Source of the DNA: Gliomastix tumulicola
Taxonomy: Eukaryota; Ascomycota; Sordariomycetes; Hypocreales; Bionectriaceae
DNA: 64,000 bases
NCBI GenBank assembly: GCA_001599755.1
Contig: BCHX01000001.1
Span: forward strand, 1,674,001-1,738,000
Direction of reading: 5' to 3'
Translations under genes and position numbers: made by a program
The notes under the pieces: model-generated
The model's input: the letters and a program-made list of their open reading frames with translations, nothing else
What the model was told of the DNA's origin: nothing
Databases searched by the model: none
Shown here: one piece after another, positions 23,925 to 33,331 of the stretch
Position numbering within the stretch: the first letter of the stretch is position 1
Layout: each line of letters opens with the position of its first letter

Positions 23925-26082
23925 TTACTCAGTCTGGACGGTCACCTCGTTGGCCTGGGAGAAGAATATCCGTGCCGGTCTGTCGTAGTCGTTCGTTATA
24001 CTATAATAGTTGCCTGTTGTATCTCGTTAGCAGCTGTGGGAGGACGCCATCGGGATGAATGGAGGCGACATACCTCTCGGAACAAACCATTGACCTCCGG
24101 CGGATATGCGGAACTCGGTCTCGTTGACGGTGACGAGGACCTTGCCGGTGTGCACGAAGAAGACCATGTGCATCTTGCGCGAGTTCTTGGGCCGCTTCTC
24201 GGCACCGGGCGGCAGGTCGACGATGCCCGCGCCCATGAAGGGCGTCGTCAGCGTCTTAGCGAAACGGAACGTCGCGTCCTTGATGTCCTTTGTCTGCACG
24301 GCCTCGGCCGATATCGCCAGGAGGTCCTCGCTGACGTGCACCTGGTCGTCGTCGGCGGGCGGGTGGCGCTCGTACTCGGGTTCCCAGCCCATGACCTCGC
24401 CCTCGATGACGCCGCGGTCGAGCTCCCAGTCCTCGGGGGGCTCGTCGTCGTCGTCGTCGTCCTCGATCTGCTGCCTCTGGGCCTTGGACTTGCCCTTGGG
24501 CCGTGGCCTGCCGCGCGGTCCTCGTCTGGGCTGCTGTGTGTCCTCCTCGGGGGCGCGGAAGACTTCCTTGGTGGACGAGGTGACGAAGTCGAGCGCAGAC
24601 CTGCCGATGTCCCGTCGCTCCTCAACCTCGGTAATGACCTTGTCGCCTGCCCACCAATGGAGAGGTCGGAATGACTGTCGTCCAGCTCGTGTTTGCACGA
24701 TGACGTCGGGATCGCGCTTTATCGATACTAGGCCGCGCCGCTTGGGCATCGGAGGCCCCTTTTGCAGCTCCATGAAGGACGCCTCTCCCGCCTCCGCGTC
24801 GCCCGCGCCTCTGGATGCTGGCTTTGTCTTCGGGCGGCCTCTTGCCTTGGGTGCTGATGCGTCCGCCGATTTGGAAGACGCGCTCTTCCCTGGCTTTGCG
24901 GGTTTCCCTGCTTTTGCGCCCTTGGCGGGCTTTGCTGCCGCCGCCTTGGGTTCTTGCGCCACCCGCGGACGTTTCGCTTGCCTGGCAGGTTCTTCGTCTT
25001 CCTCCTGCTCCGGCTGTTGGTCGTCCGCGCCGTCGTCGCTCCTGAGCGAGCGTCTCTTCCGCGAACGCACGGGCTGTGAGTCTGCCTCAGGCTCCTTCTC
25101 CTGGACGGGTTTCTTCACGCTCTTGGGTGGTCGTCCCCTGCTCTTCTTTGCTGAACTGCCCGGTGCCTCGGGTTCATTCTCGTCGGGGAGAGACGTCCTC
25201 GGTCGCCCTCGGGGTCGCTTGAGAGTCGGCGGCTGTTCGGGAATCGGCTCCTCCTCCTCCTCCTCCTCCTCTTCGTCTTCGTCTTCGTCTTCGACATCGG
25301 GCTCGTCTACAGGCGGATCGTCCTCCGGCTCACCAACCATCTCCAACGAGTCCTCCTCGTCCCCGCCAACAACCTCCGGCTCCTCCTCCTCCCCCTCCTC
25401 CTCGTCGCTCTCCGGCACAGCTCCATTCACACCATGCCCATTGGTTCGCGCCGCGGCAACAGGCTTGCCCCTCCCGGCCGCCTTGCTGGGGAAGTTAATC
25501 TTGCGCGTGACGGTCGCCTCGCGGTCCTCGTGCACGGGCGACGAGAAGCGCTCGGCGAGGTGCGGATTCCGGCGCGCGGGAGACAGGAGCGTCGTCTTGA
25601 TCGGTGACCGACTCCTCGGCAACGGGTACTGTAAATTCCGCTGCTCCTTAAGCAGTGTCCGCGGGCCGGGTCCAGCGCCTGTGGGAAGAAGAAACGAAGC
25701 ATTAGCAATGACACACCACCTTGCAACCAGTATGAGCAAAGAGGGGGGGGGGCAGGCGCACTTGAAGGGATGTCCATGTCCTCACTCCCGCCCTCGTCCT
25801 CCTCGTCCTCCTCGCCCTCGTCCTCGTTGACATCACGATTGGCGGGTTCCGGGAGCTTGTTAGGCGACGAGAAGACGGCGTCCAAGGGCTGGAAGCCCTG
25901 CTCGTCGACCTCGCCCGTGCTCTGCAGCACGACGCCCGTTTTCCTGCCGCGACTGTCAGCAAAAGGTGTAACTCCCACAGCTGGACATTATATTGTTTAA
26001 CCTACCGCCCCCGAACGCCGAGCTGGTGGAAGGCCTCGGGCTCCTCGGTCGCCTCGGTCGCGCGCCTGCCTCTGGGCGCCAT
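23925..26082 (-). CDS. mif2: CENP-C/Mif2 centromere protein
   Basis: Inner-kinetochore protein that binds CENP-A nucleosomes and recruits outer kinetochore parts. Length 650 aa; exons 26082-26006, 25943-25762, 25678-24074 and 24013-23925. The N-terminal block GVRGRKTGV is the Mif2 family start. The middle is disordered, with long acidic runs and AT-hook-like basic GRP repeats (KRPRGRPR, KSRGRPP). The CENP-C signature lies in GRQSFRPLHWWAGDK. The C-terminal cupin (FMGAGIVDLPPGAEK to the final NYYSITNDYDRPARIFF) forms the dimer domain. Intron 1 has two usable acceptors 9 bp apart (exon start 25943 or 25952); the shorter product fits the family better. It shares a 591-bp divergent promoter containing MluI cell-cycle boxes with RNase H2A, suggesting G1/S expression. 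Confidence 0.92.
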
Positions 26083-26673
26083 GGTAGACGCGAAGATGGA
26101 CACTGCACGCCCTGTAATTTTAGGAAAATAAAAAAAAAATTCAGATAAAATGTACAAAATGCCGAGCGCGCAGATTGGGCCCGCCGGGGAAGCTTCGCGG
26201 TATTGGCCGTCAGATTGTGGCAGTAACAAAGCACAAACAAAGGCGAGGAGGGAAAAGACGGGATTGCGACCAAGAGCTGCTAGCTAGACGCGACGGGGGG
26301 AACAAAGAAAACGGCTTTGAATTTCGAATGTTGACGTGTTAGAGCCAAAGTGGGGAGCTTCTTTGTGCCTGCCACTGAATGCGCTGGAAAATGGGGGGAG
26401 CTCCAGCACCTGTTAGGCTGTTACAGTGAGAGCTCCACTGAACCCTGCCTGTGGCGGCGCCAGATTAGGCAAGGCGTTTGGAGATGATTTGCATGCCGGG
26501 GGGAAAACGCGTGAGACGCGTTCGAGGGGCTCTGCCATTATTCGACTTCGATCGTTAACCACATGCAGCCCGGGCACGCACCAAACACCCACAGCACTGC
26601 GCTCTCACGACTCAATTCGCAGCCGGAGAACAGAACAAGTCGTCACGACCTAGTAAAACGAACGACACTCAAC
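26083..26673. promoter_or_regulatory. Bidirectional promoter with MluI cell-cycle boxes
   Basis: 591 bp between the start codons of CENP-C (minus) and RNase H2A (plus). Two perfect ACGCGT boxes lie at 26507-26512 and 26516-26521. ACGCGA variants lie at 26288-26293 and 26088-26093. ACGCGT is the MBF/DSC1 site of G1/S genes in yeasts; its use here is inferred. Confidence 0.6.
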
Positions 26674-27732
26674 ATGGACGACGATGACGATGCCCGCTCC
26701 GCCAGCGGCTCCCCGCCGCCACCGCCGTCGTCAACCACCAACTTCGTGCCCCCCTCCGTCTCCCGCAAAGACCTCCTCACCGGCGCCTCGACCTCGCACT
26801 TCTCCCCCGTGCCGCCCTCCCTCCAGCCCACGGACCCGTCCGACCCGTCCTCGGCGCCGCCCTGCTGCCTCGGCGTCGACGAGGCCGGCCGCGGGCCCTC
26901 CATCGGCCCCATGGTCTACGGCGTCTTCTACCTGCCCCTCCCGCTCTCGGACCCGCTGCTCCGCGCCGCCCACGGCTTCGACGACTCCAAGGTCCTCAAG
27001 GCCGGCGTGCGCGCCTCCCTCATGCGGACGCTCTGCAACGCCGGGTCCGACCTGCACGCCAGCTGCGGCTGGGCGACGCGCATCCTCTCGGCGAGGGACA
27101 TCGCCGCGGGCATGCTGCGCCCGGCCACCTACAACCTCAACGCGCAGGCCATGGACGCCACCGTCGAGCTGATCAAGGGCGTGTTCGCGCGCGGCGTCAA
27201 CGTCCAGGAGATCTACGTCGACACCATCGGCAGCCCGGAGGTCTACCAGGCCAGGCTGCAGCGCATCTTCCCCAGCACCAAGATCACCGTCGCCTCCAAG
27301 GCCGACAGCCTGTACGCCTGCGTCAGCGCCGCGTCGGTGTGCGCCAAGGTGACGCGCGACGTGGCGCTCGAGACGCTGTACGAGCTCGGGGCGCCCAAGA
27401 GGCACGGTGACGGTGACGGTGACGGGGAGGGCGAGGGTGAGGGCGAGGGCAAGGAGGTGATCGCCTGGGGGTCTGGGTACCCGTCCGACGCGCGGTGTGC
27501 GAACTGGTTGAGGAGCAATATGCATCCTGTCTTTGGCTGGGGGCCCGAGTGTCGGTTCAGCTGGACGCCGCTCGTGAATCTGCTCGAGGGGAGCGTGAAA
27601 GCGGAGTGGCCGGATTACAAGGACACGGGCAATAACCACAAACTGTCGGAGTTCTTCTCAGCAGGCAAGGACGCAGACACCAACGAGCTCGGGAATTGGT
27701 TTGGCACGTCGGTTGGGTTGGAAGCGTTTTAG
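26674..27732 (+). CDS. RNH201: Ribonuclease H2 subunit A (catalytic)
   Basis: Catalytic subunit of RNase H2, which removes ribonucleotides and RNA-DNA hybrids from the genome. Length 352 aa, single exon. The active-site motif DEAGRG begins at about residue 69, followed by PSIGPMVYGVFY. The later metal-ligand region includes YVDTIGSPEVYQ and KADSLYACVSAASVCAKVTRD. The N-terminal 65 residues are a Pro/Ser-rich extension. An unusual insertion of Gly-Asp then Glu-Gly dipeptides (about residues 244-259) interrupts the C-terminal half before GSGYPSD. The ATG at 26674 was chosen because the upstream in-frame extension lacks an ATG. It is divergent from CENP-C and convergent with Sey1, with a 225-bp gap. 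Confidence 0.94.
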   Translation: MDDDDDARSASGSPPPPPSSTTNFVPPSVSRKDLLTGASTSHFSPVPPSLQPTDPSDPSSAPPCCLGVDEAGRGPSIGPMVYGVFYLPLPLSDPLLRAAHGFDDSKVLKAGVRASLMRTLCNAGSDLHASCGWATRILSARDIAAGMLRPATYNLNAQAMDATVELIKGVFARGVNVQEIYVDTIGSPEVYQARLQRIFPSTKITVASKADSLYACVSAASVCAKVTRDVALETLYELGAPKRHGDGDGDGEGEGEGEGKEVIAWGSGYPSDARCANWLRSNMHPVFGWGPECRFSWTPLVNLLEGSVKAEWPDYKDTGNNHKLSEFFSAGKDADTNELGNWFGTSVGLEAF

Positions 27733-27957
27733 ATATACAACATCCGCATTCACATTCACATTCACGGCGTTCAGGAGCAGGACACTCAAGGATACAAGGA
27801 CGGGCAAAGATACTCGGAACATTTGGCTTCTTTTTGAATATTTGTAAATCTTTCATCTCATGGCTTTCGTAGCCAGTGCTTGTATCCTGCGAAAAAAGAG
27901 AAGCTCGTATGCGAAAGTTTCGACGTCATCTATCTCATGGGCGGCGGGCCCCCCCCC

Positions 27958-30734
27958 TCAGATATCATCATCGTCCTGCTGGGCGTCGGCCTTCTTTCCG
28001 CGGCTGTCGAGCGTATCCAGGCTGATCTCGGAGGTGTTGTTGTTAGCGGGGACGCCGACCGCTTGCCTGGCCGTCTCGGAGTTCATGATGTATTCCCGCA
28101 GACGCTCCTTGCCGATGTCCAGGCCTTGAGTGACGGCAGCATTGCCCATGTGCAGCATGGGGCCGAGAAGGTTGAGGTGATATGCCACATATGTGCCACC
28201 CGCCATCAACAATATCAGGAGGAAGAGGAATGGGTTCCGCAGGACTGGAAGAAAGAGTTAGTATGTGCCTGAGAACCGTGAGAAGGACCTGCCTGTGCTG
28301 CTTACCTGCAAAAATCTCGTTCCACCCCAGCGCCAGGAGCAGAGCGTAGAAGTACCACGGGATCTGAGCGACACCACCGATGGCGCCACGCTTCGCCTCG
28401 ACAAACACGCCGTCTGCCGTCTTCTTGAACCGCACAACCAGGTCTTGACGCTTGCTCTCGCCCAGCACCGTCGTCTCCTCCTCCAGACTCTTCCCTTCGT
28501 CCTCGTCGACGCCACCAATAGGAGCCAGATCTTCCTCGTCCCCAGGTTCAACGCCGCTGGGCTGCGGGCCGATGAAATTGATCAGATCTGGCGGTGAGTA
28601 TGTCGACTCTAGGCGGAATCTTGACAGGAGCGGAATGAGCTTGAGCGTCGATTCCCTCGCCTTGGTGTACAGGCCCTCAATGTCGTCCGTGGGACGCCAT
28701 ATCCTCGGCACGCCGGCCTCGTCGTAGCGGAACTTGTCTTCAAAGTTCTCACGCAGCTTCATCAGGATGTTGCCCTCCATAACCTCCTCGTCGATCTTCT
28801 CCCGCAGAGCGACCCAGCTCTTACGGCGTAGACGCCACGTGCCAACCTCCATCTCATCAGGGCTGGCATCGAAGCTCTTGGCCCGGTCCACGAACCGCAC
28901 CTCTGCCTCCTTGACGATGCCCGTGAACACCGTCCAGACCCTGTCCCAGAGGTCCTTCTCGCTCGCCGGCTTGTCACCGGTCTCCGGGGCGCCGGATCCA
29001 GCCCTACCGGATCCGAGCTTGTTGAACTCCAGACCGATCGCGTCCCCCAGGCGAGACTTGACCCAGCGCTCGACGCGGGTCGCCAGGCGTCGCATCTCCT
29101 CCTTGCGCAGCTTGCCGCTGACCTCATCGAGCTCAGACTCGAAAAGGAGATACTGAGACTTGAAGTTCGTCCACGGAACCCCCTGCATGGCCAGACTCTG
29201 CGCCTCGACCTTGAAGATCTCCAGCGTCTTGGTCTTCTCGTTGGCGACGATCTCGGCAAACTCGTAGCCGCCACCGGCCTTCTGCCCAGCCTTGACCTTG
29301 TGCGTCACAGCCTCGCTAAAGGCGGCAACACCGGCCTTGTGGGAGGCTGAGATCTGGCCGTGGTACAGCGCCTTGAGCCGAGTATCAAGCTTGGTCTCCA
29401 GCTCTTGCCTCTTCCGGGTGTACACGCCCTTGTGGTAACGGCTTGCCGACGTCTCGAACGACTTGATGGTGTTCGCGCGCGCCTTGCTACCCTTGGCACC
29501 CAGCTCAGGCAAAACGATAGGCTTGCCTAGCCTGACCGCCTCAGCCTGCTGGTCCTCGAGCGGCGTGATCACCACATCAAATGCGATGAGGACCTCCCGC
29601 GAGATCTCGTCGCACCTGAACTGCGCCAGAAGCTCCTGCTGCGTCGGCAGATCCAGATCCTTGTTGTTCACGATCTGGTCCCAGATACCCGAGGCGTACA
29701 TGGAGAAACCATCGGCCGGGATCCTGCGGTGGTACTCGGGCAGGAAGAGGCCGCCCTCGAGCTCGTCGTTGTCGTGGTTCCCCTTGGAGCGGTGGCCCGC
29801 CGTGAAGCGCGCGCCCAGCACCTGGACCTCGCTGGCGAACTTATCGCCCTGGAGGATCTTGTGCGGGAGCGCGGCGAAGCCGAAGTCGAAGTAGTCCTCG
29901 ATGCGCGAGTTCTCCAGGCCCTGGGGCTTGGAGATGGACGTCCAGATCTTGGTGAGATCCTGGATCAGCGTCGTCCGGAGATTCGCGAGCGGTGTGGTTC
30001 CTAGATGGTCTCGAATCACGAAGAACAGCAGAGACCTCGGCGTAGAACTGCCAAAAAAAAAAAACTGTATCAGCCACCCTGATTTCCCCTTTCCTCCACA
30101 ATTTTCCGGGTGTCTCTCACTGTTTATCCTTGAGGAAGAGCTGCAGGTTGACCTCAAACACCGTCTTGAGCAGCCCCATGTTGGCGCCCTGGTACAACCC
30201 GACCTGGTGCTCCCAGATGTTCACGAGCAGGACCTCGCTGGTGGCGAGCGCGAAGAGTGCGCTCTTGCGCTCAAAGTCCTGGTCCTCGCCGCGCTCGCGG
30301 CCGTCGGTGCCCTCGACGTCCATGACGAGGATGTTGTCGGCCATGCGGGTGCCGGCGCTCTCGGCGCGCTTGTTCTTGGACATCCAGATGCCCTTGGTGG
30401 TCTGCTGGCGCTGCGTCTCGGACATGACGGAGAACTCGGTGCCGAAGAGGTTATTGAGCAGGGTCGACTTGCCGGTCGACTGGGAACCGAAGACGGAGAT
30501 GAGGTGGTAGTTGAAGCCGGCCTCGGCGACGTGCTCGACCTGGAGGTAGTCGTTGAGGTTGGGGCTAGGGGGGGGAGGGAACGAAACCGGTCAGTACGGA
30601 GGGAGGAAGAGGGAAGCTGCGCCGAGGGCAGAGACAACATACTTGAACTCCTTGTCCTCGTCAATTACCTGCACGCCATGCTCGAAGCTGCCGGACGTCG
30701 GCTGGTCGCCGACCCCAGCCATGTGGCCATTCAT
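27958..30734 (-). CDS. SEY1: Sey1, atlastin-like GTPase for ER membrane fusion
   Basis: Dynamin-family GTPase that fuses ER tubules. Length 854 aa; exons 30734-30643, 30564-30121, 30047-28306 and 28244-27958. The G1 P-loop GSQSTGKST lies near residue 57, G3 is [10 protein letters not shown] and G4 is the RD of FFVIRDH. A long helical middle domain follows. Two closely spaced C-terminal hydrophobic segments ([12 protein letters not shown] near 742 and [14 protein letters not shown] near 763) form the ER hairpin, followed by an acidic cytosolic tail ending DDDDI. Intron 2 ends after a T-rich tract (poly-A on the plus strand, 30052-30064). Length and domain order match other fungal Sey1 proteins. 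Confidence 0.96.
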
Positions 30735-31590
30735 AGTTGCGGTGCGATGGTGGTTGTGTTGGGCGCCTCGGAGCAGGTCGGTAGCATTGGGCAGTCGCTT
30801 CTCGGTCGGCGGGTTTCTAGCGCATAGGCTCGTCGCGGGAGAAGTAATTAAAGGAAGGAAGCAGAAAGTGCGCTGGCCGGGAAGGATATGCGAGGTGAGA
30901 AATAGAATCAGGGGGCGCGAGTGTCTTGCAGAACTCGGGTCATATGCATCCCTTTTCAATATCCCAGCAGCCAGGTATGTGCTCATGTGGGCTGCAACAT
31001 GTGCGCAGTGGCGGGGCAGGTGCCTGTAATTTCCTCCCCCAGGAGCTGCTCCCGCTGGAAACCTAAACTCAGGACAGCTCACCTTCAATTGGTTTCCGAG
31101 CTACCCTGCAGCTTGTGCCGCATCAACCTTTTTCCGTGCCATCCTCACACCACCACTCGCACCGTATCCAATATGACATGATGATTGATAACCCCTCACG
31201 ACCTGCAGATCTGGGCGACTGTTGGCCGCTGCATACTTGATGCGAGTACGCGGCGGGTACCTTCCACTGGGAGGCGCTCAGTGACCATGAGTCGTGTTTT
31301 TGAAGTACAATGTCTCCTCCCATTGTTCATTTTGCGGAGACTCTGGACCTCTCACTCATGGCGGGGTTATAGCTCAGAGGCCCGCTTGAGTGAAGAGCTC
31401 CCGTCTAGATATAATAACGTAGACACTCCCTCGTAACTTTGACAAAAGATCGTGTTTCAATCTCATTTCACCGTACTCTGATCAATTATTGCATTTAGTC
31501 ACCCTCCAGGGCAGTCTCTTAGACGACCAAGCCTCCAAGCTATCCATTCACTCACTCACTCACTCACTCGCACTCTCATACCCCGCCATC
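30735..31590. other. Divergent promoter between Sey1 and dienelactone hydrolase
   Basis: 856 bp with no supported gene. A (TCAC)n tract at 31548-31569 sits just before the hydrolase ATG, probably in its 5' leader. Confidence 0.55.
31548..31569. repeat. (TCAC)n microsatellite
   Basis: About five TCAC units immediately upstream of the dienelactone hydrolase start codon. Similar short TCAC runs recur in its second intron. Confidence 0.8.
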
Positions 31591-32860
31591 ATGTTGATCA
31601 AAGAGAGCCACGCCGACGTGCAGACGACTGCCAACGGCAAGGAGAGCACCATGCGTACGTCCAGCCCAAATATCTCATCCCGCGTCCCTTCATGTCGATC
31701 AAATCCCGAGTCACAGAATTGACAATCACTGACAACAACAGGCATCTTCCTCTTCCACCCGACCATCCCCGGCTATCCGAACGCGTGAGCGCACTCACTC
31801 ACTCACCCGCTACCCATCGCCGGACATCAAGCTAAGAAACGGGCTTCAGGAAATTCCCCGGCGTGGCTGTCTTTAGCGAGATCTACCAAGGCAAGCTCCC
31901 TCCCCCTTTACACTAGAACCATCGATCGATCATCCTTCCCGCGATGACGGACTCATGGGAGACGGGTCTATCTATCTATCTATCTACGCGCGTAGAACTA
32001 GGAACTAACAACAACCTCAAGTCACCGGCCCCGTCGCCCGCTTCGCCCGCCAGATCGCAGGTCAAGGGTACATTGTCGCCGCGCCGTCGTCCTACCACGA
32101 CTTCACGGGCCCGGAGCCACTCAAGTACGATGCCGCGGACACGGACCGGGGCAACCAGTACAAGATCGACAAGGTAGCCACGTCCCGGCTGAAACTGGGA
32201 AGATAAGGGGGCATCACCTGCTGACAACACGCCCTCAGACCCTCGAGTCGTACGACGCGGACTCGTACGCCACGGTCGACTACCTGCTGACCCTCCCGAC
32301 CTGCACCGGCCTCATCGGCGCCACGGGCATGTGTCTCGGCGGCCACCTCGCGTTCCGCGCTGCTGTATGGCCCGTCCCTATCCCAATCTTCCCTAGAATC
32401 TCAGACTGACAAACGCCCCCCCTTCCCCCTTAAGCTCGATCCGCGCATCACCGCCTGCGTCTCCTACTTCGCAACCGACATCCACAGCCGCACCCTCGGC
32501 CCCTACACGGCCAAGGACACATCCCACGCCGGCCCGTCCGGCAGCAACCACTCCATCGACCTCCTCGCCCGCCTCAAGCATGCCGAGGTCGCCATGATCT
32601 TCGGCGTCAAGGACACCCACGTGCCCGACGACGGCCGCGACCTCATCCGCGCCAAGCTCCGCGAGGCCGGCGTCACCACCAGCTTCTACGAGTTCGCCTG
32701 GGCCCAGCACGCCTTCATCCGCGACGAGCTGAGCAAGGGCCGCTACGACCCGGCCATCACCAAGATCTGCTTCGAGGTCCTGCTCGAGCTGTTCGGCCGC
32801 GCGCTCAAGACAGATCTGGGCTCGCAGGAGGCCGTCGCGGCGCCGGAGCACGTTTGCTGA
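31591..32860 (+). CDS. Dienelactone hydrolase family protein
   Basis: Alpha/beta hydrolase of the dienelactone hydrolase family, 283 aa, predicted cytosolic. Six exons: 31591-31654, 31742-31784, 31850-31890, 32022-32173, 32239-32364 and 32435-32860. The catalytic triad is visible as Cys in GMCLGGH, Asp in GVKDTHVPDD and His in WAQHAF. The typical early block is PGVAVFSEIYQVTGPVARFA. Intron 3 (31891-32021) must use a GC donor (CAAG|GCAAGC), since no GT exists near the phase-correct junction. Bacterial relatives act in chloroaromatic degradation. The fungal substrate is unknown and may be a lactone or ester. Neighbours give no pathway hint. Confidence 0.92.
31891..32021 (+). other. GC-AG intron in dienelactone hydrolase
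   Basis: Donor GCAAGC after CAAG, acceptor CTCAAG. The 131-bp intron contains ATCG and TATC simple repeats (about 31921-31985). Confidence 0.8.
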
Positions 32861-33331
32861 GAGAGAGAGAGAGAGCACGGAGGAAGCAAGTTCTTATGAT
32901 GTAGTGAGTTGGGACTTGGTTGGTTGAGAAAAGGAGTATGACACATTCTATTTTTTGACATGATATAACAAAAAGAAAACTCCATAGTCCGTCCCCATAG
33001 AAGAATACATCTGATGGGTTCCTGTCTGTCTAAGAGCTGAAAGACCAAGAAGCGCCCCCAGCTGTTGAGTAGTAGAATAATAAGGAGAAGAAGAACAACA
33101 AAAAGCCAGGCCGCCTAGGAGAGGATGTGGCCAAAATCAAAAGCTTGAGCAGCCGCCTATACAACAACTTCTCGAGTCGTGATAGGTCTTTCCGGGACTA
33201 CTGCCCAGTCCTGCTGAGTTATCGTAAATGCGCACTCCATGAGCCAAATTGCTACCCGTACTCGAAATTCCCTTACTCTTATCTATGGACATTGCATCAT
33301 ACTGATTCATCATCGCTCACGAAATCGACCA
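32861..33331. other. Intergenic between convergent hydrolase and MscS genes
   Basis: 471 bp of AT-richer sequence holding both 3' ends. It starts with a short GA repeat after the hydrolase stop. No gene. Confidence 0.5.

Noticed and set aside
24106..25830. 574-codon plus-strand frame opposite CENP-C
   Set aside because: Ser-rich low-complexity shadow of acidic and basic repeats on the coding strand.
26731..27639. 302-codon minus-strand frame opposite RNase H2A
   Set aside because: Antisense mirror of a GC-rich gene; the sense strand has the catalytic motifs.
31361..31430. tRNA-like sequence (GGGGTTATAGCTCAGAGG)
   Set aside because: The D-arm resemblance is not backed by a proper anticodon arm, T-loop or acceptor pairing.
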